Shown here: piece after piece, positions 27,610 to 36,845 of the stretch
Position numbering within the stretch: the first letter of the stretch is position 1
Layout: each line of letters opens with the position of its first letter
Source of the DNA: Rhizobium vallis
GTDB taxonomy: Bacteria > Pseudomonadota > Alphaproteobacteria > Rhizobiales > Rhizobiaceae
NCBI RefSeq assembly: GCF_003985155.1
Contig: NZ_ML133698.1
Location: forward strand, 62,001-126,000
DNA length: 64,000 nucleotides
Direction: 5' to 3'
Position numbers and translations under genes: made by a program
The notes under the pieces: model-generated
The model's input: the letters and a program-made list of their open reading frames with translations, nothing else
What the model was told of the DNA's origin: nothing
Databases searched by the model: none

Positions 27610-28584
27610 TCATTTCTTTGCGACGTTGCGATCAAGAAAATCGTTGATGAGTGGAGCTGCGACATCAAGCTTTTCTTCGAGCAGGAAATGACCCGAGTTC
27701 AGGATATGAATCTCGGCATTCGGAAGGTCCTTGAGATAAGGGTGAGCACCGGCCTCAGGAAAGATAAAATCGTTCTTGCCCCAGACGATCAGCGTGGGCG
27801 GTTTCCGCTCACGAAAAAATCTTTGAAATTCAGGGTAGAGCGGCACATTGGTGCGGTAGTCATACAACATATCGAGCTGTATGTCCTTGTTGCCCGGGCG
27901 GTCCAGGAGAGCCTGGTCATGAACCCAGTTGTCGGGGCTGATGCGCGACACGTCTTCCATGCCGTCGGTATACTGGAATTTGGTCGTTTCAAGGGTGACG
28001 AGGCCGGAAAGCGCCTCACGGCTCTTGTCTGATCCGTCGGACCAGTAGGTCTTGATCGGATCCCAAAACTCCTTCAGCCCTTCCTCATAGGCGTTGCCGT
28101 TCTGGATGATCAGACCGCTGACCCGTTCCGGATGTTTCAGCGCCAGACGGTAGCCGACGGGCGCGCCGTAATCCATGACGTACATTGCGTAGCTTTTGAC
28201 CGCCAGATGATCCAGCAACTTGTCGACGATGTTGGCGACCCCGCCAAACGTATAGGCAAAGTTGCTGCGGTCGGGAGATGCACTTTGTCCGTAACCCGGA
28301 TAGTCCGGCGCAATGACGTGGTACCGGTCTGCAAGGAGCGGAATCAGATTCCGGAACATGTGGGAGGACGTCGGAAAGCCATGGAGCAGCAGTACCACAG
28401 GAGCCTCGGCCGGACCGGCTTCCCGGTAGAAGATATCGAGGCCCTCGATTTTTGCGGTTCGGTAGTGGATGGGAACCGGAGCTTTGTGGTCTTCCGGTGT
28501 GGCTTGCGCGGCAAGCGCGCTGACAGCTGTCGCGGGAGTCATGCTGGCGGTCGCCAACATCAGGCATATGATCAAACTACGCAT
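27610..28584 (-). CDS. Secreted alpha/beta hydrolase, epoxide hydrolase/haloalkane dehalogenase-like
   Basis: A 324-aa protein with a clear signal peptide (MRSLIICLMLATASMTPATA, cleavage near ALA-AQA), so probably periplasmic. The ATG at 28584 has GGAG 8 nt upstream. The nucleophile elbow is VMDYGAPVG, giving an Asp nucleophile as in epoxide hydrolases and haloalkane dehalogenases rather than the Ser of esterases. LHGFPTS forms the oxyanion side, NDFIFP lies in the acid region and SGHFLLEE supplies the catalytic His. A periplasmic member is less common than cytoplasmic ones. It is the first gene of a possible leftward unit with the PPOX and GNAT genes. Confidence 0.87.
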   Translation of the reverse strand: MRSLIICLMLATASMTPATAVSALAAQATPEDHKAPVPIHYRTAKIEGLDIFYREAGPAEAPVVLLLHGFPTSSHMFRNLIPLLADRYHVIAPDYPGYGQSASPDRSNFAYTFGGVANIVDKLLDHLAVKSYAMYVMDYGAPVGYRLALKHPERVSGLIIQNGNAYEEGLKEFWDPIKTYWSDGSDKSREALSGLVTLETTKFQYTDGMEDVSRISPDNWVHDQALLDRPGNKDIQLDMLYDYRTNVPLYPEFQRFFRERKPPTLIVWGKNDFIFPEAGAHPYLKDLPNAEIHILNSGHFLLEEKLDVAAPLINDFLDRNVAKK

Positions 28585-28887
28585 GATGATCTCCAATGAT
28601 CGAAACAAAATGAAAGTTGCTTTCAAACGGGGCTGCTTTGCAGGCCGTGCCGATTTGGCGGAAACTGCTACCAGGAGTAAGCCGGTTGGCGATCGCTCTC
28701 AATTGAGATCTAAGTCACGTGCAACTAGACGATGGCATTGCCGGCGTAGACCTTGGTATATCGATTTCTCCTTACCTAACTCACAGAAATCCCGTAACTA
28801 TTTCCTTCGGCCTCCCGGAGGCTTGCCGATGCGTATTGCTGTTGAACGCGGTTGCCGGAGCGTCACAAGTTCCGAACGGAGAGTGTT
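28585..28887. other. Divergent promoter region between hydrolase and sensor kinase
   Basis: A 303-bp stretch that must hold promoters for the leftward hydrolase gene and the rightward kinase. I see no convincing consensus promoter, palindrome or RNA gene in it. Confidence 0.4.
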
Positions 28888-30798
28888 GTGGATAGAGAGC
28901 CGGAAACCGATCCCATCATCGATCTGATCCCCGCCATGGTGTGGTCCGCGGCATCCGATGGCTTGCTGGATTTCGCCAACCAGCACTTTCTCGAGTTTAT
29001 CGGGGCGCCGCTTGAGGAGATCTCCGGAGTGGGATTCTACAAGCTCTTTCACCCCGACGACACATCACACCTCGCTTCGGAATGGCACGACATCATGGCC
29101 TCGAAGAAGGCCAGAGAGGTCGTGGGCAGGCTCAGGCGGGCGGACGGCCAATATCGATGGTGCACGCTTCGACAAAAGCCGCGGCTCGATGCCGACGGCA
29201 ATGTCGTGAGATGGTATGGCGTGGTCCTGGACATCGAAGACCGCAAACAGGCCGAAAACGCACTGAAAGAGACGAAGACTGCACTTGCGGCCAGCGAAGA
29301 GAACCTGAGCCTCATCATCAATTCGTTGCCTGTCCTCGTTTGGTCAGCGCGGCCGGATGGTAGCGCCGATTTCGTCAATCAAAGCTGGTTGGACTATGCC
29401 GGTCGTCCGGCCGACCAAATCCTCGAATGGGGTTTCCTGGACCTTTACCATCCAGACGATCTTCCGGGGATGGTCGACATCTGGAAGAGAGATCTCGAGC
29501 ATTCCGACCAGACTGCTCTGAAGGGGCGTATTCGCGGAGCAGACGGCAACTACCGCTGGTTCTACTTCTCAGGCCGCAAGCTGATCGATGCGAATGGCGT
29601 TGTGCGTTGGTTCGGCTGCAATATCGACATAGAGGATCTGCAATCGGCGGAGAATGCTCTTCGAGAAAGCGCGGCCGCACTGAGGGAGAGTGAACACAAG
29701 CTCAATCTTATCATCAACACGATACCCGCGATGGCTTGGTCCTGCACTTCGGATGGCCGGCTTGAATACTTCAATCAGAATTTGATTGATTATGTTGGTT
29801 TACCTGTCGATGAAATCGTGGGTTTCGGCTTTTATCAGATGTTTCACCCGGATGATGTGGAGCCGATGCGTGTGGCCTGGGACGATATGGTGGCCTCGAA
29901 AAAAAGTCGTCCGGTAGACGCCCGCATCAGACGCGCAGACGGGCAATATCGCTGGTTCAACCTTCGACAAAACCCCCTTCTGGATTCGGATGGAAATGTC
30001 GTGAGATGGTACGGTGTTGTCGTTGATATCGAGGATCGGAAACGAGCGGAAGAGTCCTTGCGACAAAGCCAGAGTGATCTGGCGCATGTGACGCGAATGA
30101 CGGCCACGGGTGAACTTGCGGTATCGATCGCCCATGAGGTTAACCAGCCGCTGATGGCAATCGTTACAAATGCCGGCACGTGCCTGCGCTGGCTGCAACC
30201 GGGACATACCGATATCGACCAGGCGCGGCTCGCGGCCGAGAGGATCGTCAAGGATGGGCATCGCGCCGGCGACATCATCGCGAGCATCAGAGCAATGGCT
30301 CAGAAGTCACCGGCCCGGATGGAGCAAACTGACTTAAAGGGCGCCCTGGGTGATGTATTGGATCTTTTGAGGGGGGAACTCCACCACCGAGATATCGAAC
30401 TCGGTCTCGATCTTCCAAAAGGACCTCTGGAGCTCATCGGGGATCGAACCCAGCTGCAACAGGTTGTTCTGAACCTGGTCATGAATAGCGCCGAAGCGAT
30501 GGACGCTTCTTCGAGCGAAAGACGGATCAGCATCAGGTGCACCAAGGACGGGGAGCCATTCGTGAAAGTGAGTGTCTCGGATTCTGGGCGCGGCATTCCG
30601 CCCGGCGAATTTGACCGAGTTTTCGACGCGTTCTACAGCACAAAGGCCGACGGCATCGGGATGGGACTTTCGATATGTCGCTCAATCGTCGAAGCCCATG
30701 GCGGCAGGATTTGGGCTTCGGCGGCAGACAGCCAAGCTGGTACCGTGTTCACGTTTACACTGCCAATGACGGAGGTCACAGCCGACCATGATCGATGA
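28888..30798 (+). CDS. Soluble sensor histidine kinase with three PAS domains
   Basis: A 636-aa kinase with no membrane segment. The GTG at 28888 (GGAGAG just upstream) is preferred over a TTG at 28852. Three PAS domains lie at about residues 8-125, 142-255 and 273-390, each with an HPDD motif and a DGxYRW strand. A HisKA domain follows with phospho-accepting His416 in SIAHEVNQPL, then an HATPase (NLVMNSAEA, DSGRGIPPGEFDRVF, GIGMGLSICRSIV). This resembles the FixL/TodS-like kinases common in rhizobia. No haem-binding His pattern was verified in the PAS domains. The start of its response regulator overlaps its end by 11 bp. Confidence 0.92.
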   Translation: MDREPETDPIIDLIPAMVWSAASDGLLDFANQHFLEFIGAPLEEISGVGFYKLFHPDDTSHLASEWHDIMASKKAREVVGRLRRADGQYRWCTLRQKPRLDADGNVVRWYGVVLDIEDRKQAENALKETKTALAASEENLSLIINSLPVLVWSARPDGSADFVNQSWLDYAGRPADQILEWGFLDLYHPDDLPGMVDIWKRDLEHSDQTALKGRIRGADGNYRWFYFSGRKLIDANGVVRWFGCNIDIEDLQSAENALRESAAALRESEHKLNLIINTIPAMAWSCTSDGRLEYFNQNLIDYVGLPVDEIVGFGFYQMFHPDDVEPMRVAWDDMVASKKSRPVDARIRRADGQYRWFNLRQNPLLDSDGNVVRWYGVVVDIEDRKRAEESLRQSQSDLAHVTRMTATGELAVSIAHEVNQPLMAIVTNAGTCLRWLQPGHTDIDQARLAAERIVKDGHRAGDIIASIRAMAQKSPARMEQTDLKGALGDVLDLLRGELHHRDIELGLDLPKGPLELIGDRTQLQQVVLNLVMNSAEAMDASSSERRISIRCTKDGEPFVKVSVSDSGRGIPPGEFDRVFDAFYSTKADGIGMGLSICRSIVEAHGGRIWASAADSQAGTVFTFTLPMTEVTADHDR

Positions 30799-31411
30799 TC
30801 GCAAAAGAGCTCCGCCGACCGTCATCGTTATAGATGACGACGAAAGTGTCCGGGAGGCTTTGAGAGGACTGTTCGAATCCGTAGGGCTTGCCACTGAAAC
30901 CCATGGGTCGGTGCCGGAGTTCCTTGCTGCGGATGATCCGCACCGTGCAGGTTGTATCGTTCTGGATATTCGGCTGCCAGGCCAGAGTGGACTGGAGTTT
31001 CAGGAGGCTCTGGCGAAAGGGCGGCATCCAAGGTCGGTGGTGTTGATCAGCGCTCATGTCGATGTCAGTATGGCTGTTCGCGCAATGAAAGCCGGGGCCA
31101 TTGATGTCCTTACCAAACCGGTGCGCGAGCAGGACCTGCTTGAAGCGGTAAACCGTGCTTTGGCAAGTGATAATGCTCGACGCGAAGAGGCTAACCAAAC
31201 TGCTGCATTACGCCAAAGGTATTCCAAACTTACCGAGCGTGAGCGGCAGATCATGGCATTTGTTGTCGCCGGAAAGCTGAACAAGCAGATTGCTGCTGAG
31301 GTTCAGCTCGCAGAGGCCACCGTGAAGCTTCACCGCGGCCACATGATGCGGAAAATGCACGCATTATCAGTCGCCGACTTGGTGAGAATTGCCAGCATTT
31401 TGGGTGATTGA
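30788..31411 (+). CDS. FixJ/NarL-type response regulator
   Basis: A 207-aa two-domain regulator. The receiver has an acidic DDDES near the N-terminus, phospho-acceptor Asp60 in LDIRLPGQSG and Lys in LTKPVRE. The C-terminal LuxR-type helix-turn-helix (LTERERQIMAFVVAGKLNKQ, then a recognition helix containing EATVKLHRGHMMRK) matches FixJ/TodT-like regulators. It overlaps the triple-PAS kinase gene by 11 bp, so the two form a cognate pair. Target genes are not evident locally. Confidence 0.93.
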   Translation: MIDDRKRAPPTVIVIDDDESVREALRGLFESVGLATETHGSVPEFLAADDPHRAGCIVLDIRLPGQSGLEFQEALAKGRHPRSVVLISAHVDVSMAVRAMKAGAIDVLTKPVREQDLLEAVNRALASDNARREEANQTAALRQRYSKLTERERQIMAFVVAGKLNKQIAAEVQLAEATVKLHRGHMMRKMHALSVADLVRIASILGD

Positions 31412-31756
31412 GAGCAGCCATCGGTGCGGATCCTTCAACTGTGGGTGTGACGCCAACCTACGGGTCTCAGCTGCTGCTCCCGTCAACTGCACAATTTCCC
31501 CTCGTATGCGCAGTTGGCCCAATCGCAACATTCCGCCGGCTCATTGCTCACGCGACGGTTCTGCAAGATGGACCTGACTGGGTGTGCCCGCGAGTCATCG
31601 GCTGTTGTTCGTCTGCTGACCAACCTCCCATGTGCCGCGACTTGCTGCAGGAATATGGATGAAGTAGCATCAAAACGATGCCCGGCAAGAAATGACGGCC
31701 GAGGATTTGACCTGCGGAAGGTCGATATCGCTGCATCAGCGGGTGGGGTGGATACC
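31412..31756. other. Intergenic region before the cyclase gene
   Basis: A 345-bp stretch. The cyclase frame is open back to 31514, but the upstream residues look non-coding (many Cys and Arg, no domain), so the start is placed at 31757. No terminator or structured RNA is evident. Confidence 0.4.
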
Positions 31757-33202
31757 ATGAGCGGTATCGATGATGGCCTCCTCGAGCGAAAGATGACCGA
31801 GATCGAGCAGGCTCGATCCTGGAGCCCACGTGTGATTTCCAAGTTTGAGGCATTGATCCGCAGCAGCGAGGATATGTCGCTCTACCGGGTCAACCCGCTC
31901 GCTTTTGCCCGTGACCGTGCGATCGGCGACGGCGAGTGCATCGACCTTTTCCTCCACGCCGCGCGCTGCGGCCTGTTTGAGATGCATTGGGACGTGCTCT
32001 GCCCTCAGTCCGGAATGGTGCTGGATAGTTTTGGCTCGCTAAGGACGCTGAAAACCCATTATGTTTGCGGCCTCTGCGACGTATCGGGCGAAACCGACCT
32101 CGACGATTTCATCGAGGTGACGTTTTCCGCCTCGCCGAGCCTCCGGCGTCTTTCATTTCACGATCCGAGTTCTCTGTCGGTTGAGGACTTTCATTGGAAG
32201 CTGCGGTTTGCCGGCGATGGCAAGCTGCCGGGCCAGCCGGTGCGGTTTGTCGATATGCTGCGCGGCTTTGTATGCAGCCTCTCCTATCTGCCGAGTGGGA
32301 CGACGGTCAGGCTGCCGATAGAGTTGGGGCCTGGCGTTTTGGCCGGGGTCAATGTCCAGACGCAGGCTGCCTTCATGGTGGAGATCGCCGGTGAGCCGGG
32401 GCCGGATCCTGCGGTGCTGCGGGTTCGCTATGACGGACAGCGCTTCGCGCCCGACCGAGCGGTCGTGTCGCCGGGCCGCTGTGTTGTCGAAGTCGACAAC
32501 AGCGGAGCCGTTCGCGGCTCGCTGATGCTGATCAACTGGCCGCCCGAGATCGTGGCGCTGCCGAATAAGCCAACGCTGGAATTCGAGCCATATATTTCCG
32601 GCGGAATGCTGATCGCGCGACAAACATTCCGGCGGCTGTTCCGATCGGAGCGTGTCGATGAACGCGAAGGGCTTGGCATACGCCAGGTGACGTTCTTGTT
32701 CACCGACCTGAAGGGTTCTACCGCGCTTTACGAAAAGCTTGGCGATCTCAATGCCTATGCTCTGGTGCGAGAGCATTTCGCCTTGCTGGAATTGACGACG
32801 CAACAGCATAGTGGCGCCGTCGTCAAGACGATCGGTGACGCCGTGATGGCGGCGTTCTCTCGGCCGGCGGATGCGGTTGCGGCAGCGTTGAAGATTCTGG
32901 ACGAAATCGAGCGCTTCAACATCGAGCATGGCGAGCCGGGTATCATCCTCAAGCTTGGCGCCCATTGCGGCGCTTCGATCGCCGTTACGCTGAACGAAAA
33001 TCTCGATTATTTTGGCCAGACGGTGAATGTTGCGGCACGTGTGCAGTCCCTGGCCGATGCCGGGGAACTCTGCATCTCTGAAGCGCTCTATATGGCGCCA
33101 GGAGTGCGGCAGCTTTTGTCGGGACAAACAGTCGTGGAGTTCGAAGCGCCGCTCCGGGGCGTTGAAGGCAATGCGTCTGTCTATAGGATCACTCGTGGCT
33201 GA
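31757..33202 (+). CDS. Class III adenylate/guanylate cyclase with N-terminal DUF5939 domain
   Basis: A 481-aa soluble protein predicted to make cAMP (or cGMP). The N-terminal about 270 residues match the DUF5939 pattern (ECIDLFLHAARCGLFEMHWD, then a cysteine segment). The C-terminal 170 residues are a cyclase homology domain: metal Asp in FLFTDLKGST, second metal Asp in KTIGDAVMAAF, and the transition-state Asn and Arg in GQTVNVAARVQ, so it should be active. Where related proteins show a CPxCG knuckle, this one reads LCPQSG, and the second pair VCGLC is kept. The ATG start at 31757 has only a weak GGTGGGGTGG site, and upstream starts are possible. Confidence 0.85.
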   Translation: MSGIDDGLLERKMTEIEQARSWSPRVISKFEALIRSSEDMSLYRVNPLAFARDRAIGDGECIDLFLHAARCGLFEMHWDVLCPQSGMVLDSFGSLRTLKTHYVCGLCDVSGETDLDDFIEVTFSASPSLRRLSFHDPSSLSVEDFHWKLRFAGDGKLPGQPVRFVDMLRGFVCSLSYLPSGTTVRLPIELGPGVLAGVNVQTQAAFMVEIAGEPGPDPAVLRVRYDGQRFAPDRAVVSPGRCVVEVDNSGAVRGSLMLINWPPEIVALPNKPTLEFEPYISGGMLIARQTFRRLFRSERVDEREGLGIRQVTFLFTDLKGSTALYEKLGDLNAYALVREHFALLELTTQQHSGAVVKTIGDAVMAAFSRPADAVAAALKILDEIERFNIEHGEPGIILKLGAHCGASIAVTLNENLDYFGQTVNVAARVQSLADAGELCISEALYMAPGVRQLLSGQTVVEFEAPLRGVEGNASVYRITRG

Positions 33203-33475
33203 TAGAGTGCCTTTGCGCTCCGAAAGCTGTGTCGCAGGTCCGTGATCGGACCAGATGGCGCTGCGGCCGTTTCGTTAGCGGCGAAGGCCCCCGATCGGTC
33301 TGCCGCGATGAGATTATGCCGATGAAGTCGACGGTGTTGCGTGCCGCCTCTACGCTGACGCCGAGACGGGTGAATGTTTTACGAAATGGCATTATGATCG
33401 ACGCAACGCCCGGCCGGCGTCGATCGCGGATGTGCTTCCGGGAGCCGCGAATGTGCGATCCCGGGAATAGGGAGG

Positions 33476-34531
33476 ATGGCGGATTTGGAACGGCTGAAGG
33501 ATCTGGAGAGTGTTCCCGCACGGGAGGGCAGCGCTTCGGCGTCGCCTCGGTCTGAACAACGGCCCGGTGTCGTAGCTGCCGCCGTTTACGAGCGTGGGCA
33601 GCGCATTCGCGACATCAGGATTGAGGAGGCGGGCGAATGGCGAAACCGGGAGAACGCTGTCGTCTGGATCGGTCTGCACGAACCGGATGAAATGCTGCTG
33701 CACCAGATCCAGGCCGAGTTCAATCTCCATCCGCTGGCGATCGAGGACGCGGCGCAGCCCCACCAGCGCCCGAAGCTGGAGATTTATGGTGAGGCGATGT
33801 TCATCGTCGCCCGGACCGCCCACATGAAGGACGACGAAATCGTCTTCGGCGAAACGCATCTCTTCGTCGGTCGCGGTTATGTCGTTTCCGTTCGCCACGG
33901 AGAATCCTCCTCCTATCTGGCGGTGAGGCAGCGATGCGAGGCGACGCCCGCCGCCCTTGCCCACGGCGAGAACTACATCCTCTATTCGATCCTCGATTTC
34001 ATCGTCGACAACTACATGCCCGTCATCGAGGTGGTGCAGGAGGAAGTCGAGAAGCTCGAGGACCTGGTGCTGCGCGAACAGCTGGGGAAGTCCGACATCG
34101 AGCGGCTCTACCTGTTGCGGCGCAAGCTCCTACGGCTGCGCAACGCCGTCGTGCCGCTCGTCGACGTCTGCCGGCGATACGAACACATCGATCTTCCCGG
34201 CATGGATCCGACGCTCCAGTCTCTGTTTCGCGATGTGACCGATCACGTGCGCCGGGTTCAGGAAGATATCGATGCGCTGCGCGAGGTGCTTGCCTTCGCC
34301 TTCGAGGCTAGCGTGATGATCGGCCAGACGGAGCAGACGGCGATTGCCCGCAAGCTTGCCGCCTGGGCGGCGATCCTTGCTGTTCCCACCGCGATCGCCG
34401 GCATCTACGGCATGAATTTCAGCGACATGCCGGAGCTGAAATTCCAGTACGGCTATTTCGTCGTGCTCGGCGTCATCGCCGTGCTGTGCCTCGGCCTTTT
34501 CGGCTTTTTCCGCCGGAGGAAGTGGCTCTAA
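33476..34531 (+). CDS. corA: CorA-family Mg2+/Co2+ transporter
   Basis: A 351-aa pentameric ion channel-type transporter. The long cytoplasmic alpha/beta and helical funnel fills residues 1-285. Two C-terminal membrane helices follow, separated by the selectivity motif YGMNF (Gly312-Met313-Asn314) and a short periplasmic loop, ending in the basic RRRKWL. The usual acidic EMPEL-like loop appears as DMPELK. The ATG directly abuts AGGGAGG with no spacer, so a downstream start could be used. It is convergent with the following phosphotransferase with no base between the stop codons. Members can also move Zn2+ or Co2+ (ZntB-type), so ion specificity is not settled. Confidence 0.9.
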   Translation: MADLERLKDLESVPAREGSASASPRSEQRPGVVAAAVYERGQRIRDIRIEEAGEWRNRENAVVWIGLHEPDEMLLHQIQAEFNLHPLAIEDAAQPHQRPKLEIYGEAMFIVARTAHMKDDEIVFGETHLFVGRGYVVSVRHGESSSYLAVRQRCEATPAALAHGENYILYSILDFIVDNYMPVIEVVQEEVEKLEDLVLREQLGKSDIERLYLLRRKLLRLRNAVVPLVDVCRRYEHIDLPGMDPTLQSLFRDVTDHVRRVQEDIDALREVLAFAFEASVMIGQTEQTAIARKLAAWAAILAVPTAIAGIYGMNFSDMPELKFQYGYFVVLGVIAVLCLGLFGFFRRRKWL

Positions 34532-35305
34532 TCAGCACAGGGCACCCAGCAGCCGGTCCCGGTGCTTGCCGATGTAGCTAATGTCGTTGAGATAGAGACG
34601 GGCGTCTCCGGCATCGACGTCCTCCGCGAAGGTCTCGTCTCCGGCTGCAGCACTTGCCAGCATGAAATCGACGAGGGCCTGGAGCCGTCTGCAGATCATC
34701 TCGGGCAGGTCGCGCCGCTCTTCCGCGGTTGCGCCATAGGCGGTGCAGAAGATTTCCGCCCGCCGCAGCTGTTCGTCGAGGCCGAATGCCACCCCGGGAT
34801 GGACGGGATCGGAGAGCGGCGCCCAGCGATAGACCGCATAGGCGAGATCCCACAGGCGCGGCGCGGGATGGGCGGTGTCGAAATCGATGATCCCGATAGC
34901 CTCGTTATCTGCCGCAGGGACGTTGTAAGGCGCAAAATCTCCGTGGCAGATGATCTCACGCGGCTCCCGCGGCGGCAGCATCCATGTCTGGGCTTCGCCA
35001 TCCGATTCCAGAAAACCTTCAGATGCCGAATGAAAATCGCGCAGAAGCCTGGCCGCGGACATCAGCATGCGTTCCGAGCCGACAGACGGGTCGCCGAGGT
35101 TTTCGCAGACCCGCCCGGCGACGTAGCTGACGACGTCCTGGCCTTCCCCCGATATCTCGATCGGTTCCGGGGCTCCGCGAAAACCTCTGCTCCCGAGATG
35201 GCGCAAGAACCGGTGGACGGTCGGCGTCCATGCGCCCGCCGGCCTGACGACGGTATCGCCGTTGCGCCAGATCTGCCCGGTTCGCCCGCCCTCCAACAGT
35301 TTCAC
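34532..35305 (-). CDS. APH-family (aminoglycoside/homoserine kinase-like) phosphotransferase
   Basis: A 257-aa protein-kinase-like small-molecule kinase. The catalytic loop is ICHGDFAPYN (Asp and Asn) and the metal-binding IIDFDTAHP follows about 20 residues later. The N-terminal lobe is short and a Gly-rich loop is weak. Many members are not antibiotic-resistance enzymes, and the substrate here cannot be told. It lies 24 bp after the MBL-fold gene on the same strand, so the two are probably cotranscribed. Confidence 0.85.
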   Translation of the reverse strand: MKLLEGGRTGQIWRNGDTVVRPAGAWTPTVHRFLRHLGSRGFRGAPEPIEISGEGQDVVSYVAGRVCENLGDPSVGSERMLMSAARLLRDFHSASEGFLESDGEAQTWMLPPREPREIICHGDFAPYNVPAADNEAIGIIDFDTAHPAPRLWDLAYAVYRWAPLSDPVHPGVAFGLDEQLRRAEIFCTAYGATAEERRDLPEMICRRLQALVDFMLASAAAGDETFAEDVDAGDARLYLNDISYIGKHRDRLLGALC

Positions 35306-35329
35306 GCCATGGCCTCCCGCGTGTGGTCT

Positions 35330-36319
35330 CTATGCGGATTTCAGCTGTTCGATACGGGCCTGAACCGTCGCGCCAAGGTTCGTCTCATGGCAGTTCCGGT
35401 AGAAGGTCGCGACATCTGCAGGCATCCCGTCGGGGATGGTGACGAAGTCTTCGAGCCGGAATCCGCTTGAGTTCCCAAGTTGCGGATCGGCCAGCCGGCT
35501 TTCGTTCAAGAGGCCGACACGATCGGCCAACGCTTCGAAATAGGCGAGATTCTCATCCACCGTCGAAGGCGAAGATGTCCTGCCGTGCGCCGGGATGACC
35601 AGTCTCGCATCGAGGTCGCGGATCCGCGTCAACGACGAACGGATCAGCCGAAGATCATCGGCACCTCTGCTCCAGACTTCGGGGATGGGCGATTCCACCG
35701 CATCGACGGCCAGGCAGATGCGAAGCTCAGGAATCCAGACGGCGATATGGTCGGGCGTGTGCCCCGGCGTATGGATGAGTTCCAGCGTCAGATCGCCGCC
35801 GTTCAGAACCATCGAGCCGGAGAAGGTGATGTCGGGGCCGATGAGTTCGACATTGCCAAACCGGGATTCCTGGCTCGCCTTGTCTTTCAGGACCTGCTGC
35901 GTGGAGGGATCACGCAGGCGGTCGAGTGCCGCGGCATGCGCGATGATCGGGGGGCGCCCAGCAATGGCGGCGTTGCCCCAGAAGTGATCCCAATCCATGT
36001 GCGAATTGACGACGATCAATGGCCGCGCCTCTGCCTCTTCCCCAAGCAGATCGAGCGCCGTCTTGCATTGTTCCGGCGTGCCGAGCGTATCGATCAGGAC
36101 ATTGAATCTGTCGGTTCGGACAAACACGGCATCCACTTCGTCCCCCGCCCTGATGATCACGATCCGCTCGTCAAGTCCGGGATAGGAGCACAATTCCACC
36201 GATGGATTCACGTCCGGTGCCTCCGTTTCAACCGCAATGATCTTATCCAGTACATCAAATCTTGTTCTGGCGCTGTCTTTAAGAGCGCCGAGGTTTCTGT
36301 CGCACCGGTACGAACACAT
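35330..36319 (-). CDS. MBL-fold metallo-hydrolase
   Basis: A 329-aa metallo-beta-lactamase-fold hydrolase. Metal ligands are seen in NSHMDWDHFWGN (HxDxDH form of the usual HxHxDH, with Asp replacing the second His), HTPGHTPDH, the Asp of AVDAVES, and PAHGRTS. Such proteins cleave esters, thioesters, lactones or phosphodiesters. The only ATG near the start is 36319, which overlaps the upstream small lipoprotein gene by 41 bp; a later non-ATG start is possible because the first 40 residues have no domain match. There is no signal peptide. Confidence 0.82.
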   Translation of the reverse strand: MCSYRCDRNLGALKDSARTRFDVLDKIIAVETEAPDVNPSVELCSYPGLDERIVIIRAGDEVDAVFVRTDRFNVLIDTLGTPEQCKTALDLLGEEAEARPLIVVNSHMDWDHFWGNAAIAGRPPIIAHAAALDRLRDPSTQQVLKDKASQESRFGNVELIGPDITFSGSMVLNGGDLTLELIHTPGHTPDHIAVWIPELRICLAVDAVESPIPEVWSRGADDLRLIRSSLTRIRDLDARLVIPAHGRTSSPSTVDENLAYFEALADRVGLLNESRLADPQLGNSSGFRLEDFVTIPDGMPADVATFYRNCHETNLGATVQARIEQLKSA

Positions 36320-36641
36320 CCCAATCTTTCATCACGGTGTTCGGCACCGCGTCCGCACATATCACCGTGACGCTGGGTCGCGAGCGTCCGAGGCTCTTTG
36401 GCGTCCATTGTGCCTGGAGGGGCACCGCACAGCGGGGAACCAGCACCTTCGCGTTGGGCTCCAGCACGTCCCATTGATCACGCCCTTTGGCGTTCTCCTG
36501 CGTGATGAAGCGCCTGGCCTCTTCGCGGATTTCGAATAGGCCGTGCTTTTCTGGCGTGGAGCGATCTGTCTCGATGCTCCAGGAGGCGAGGCACGCTACG
36601 CATCCAGACAAGGTTGCGGCAAAGAGGATCGGTCGAAACAT
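36279..36641 (-). CDS. Small putative lipoprotein or secreted protein of unknown function
   Basis: A 120-aa protein not assigned to a named family. A short hydrophobic N-terminus with a lipobox-like LSGC (Cys14) suggests membrane lipidation or export. The mature part contains a Cys-bearing core (LVPRCAVPLQAQW, VTVICAD) that might form a disulfide, and ends DWDVFVPV. An in-frame TTG at 36662 is an alternative start. Its 3' end overlaps the MBL gene by 41 bp in another frame, so one of the two boundaries may need revision. Codon usage looks native. Confidence 0.6.
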   Translation of the reverse strand: MFRPILFAATLSGCVACLASWSIETDRSTPEKHGLFEIREEARRFITQENAKGRDQWDVLEPNAKVLVPRCAVPLQAQWTPKSLGRSRPSVTVICADAVPNTVMKDWDVFVPVRQKPRRS

Positions 36642-36845
36642 TGGTGTGCCGTCATCAGCCAAATAGGAAGGCGGAAATTAGCCAGATGCGGGACGAAATC
36701 TCAAGCTCTCCCGGTGTCACCGGCTGCCTTTGATCGCCTTCATTGATCCGACGCCGATTTTCGCGCTGCCGCAATTTGGCAGATTCGGTGGAACAACAAC
36801 CGCCAAAGGAAGTTTGCCAGAAAAGCAACCTCGAGGTGGCGGCCG

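Noticed and set aside
31514..31756. N-terminal extension of the cyclase by 81 residues
   Set aside because: Residues are Cys/Arg-rich without a domain and lack a good start; the family begins near the ATG at 31757.
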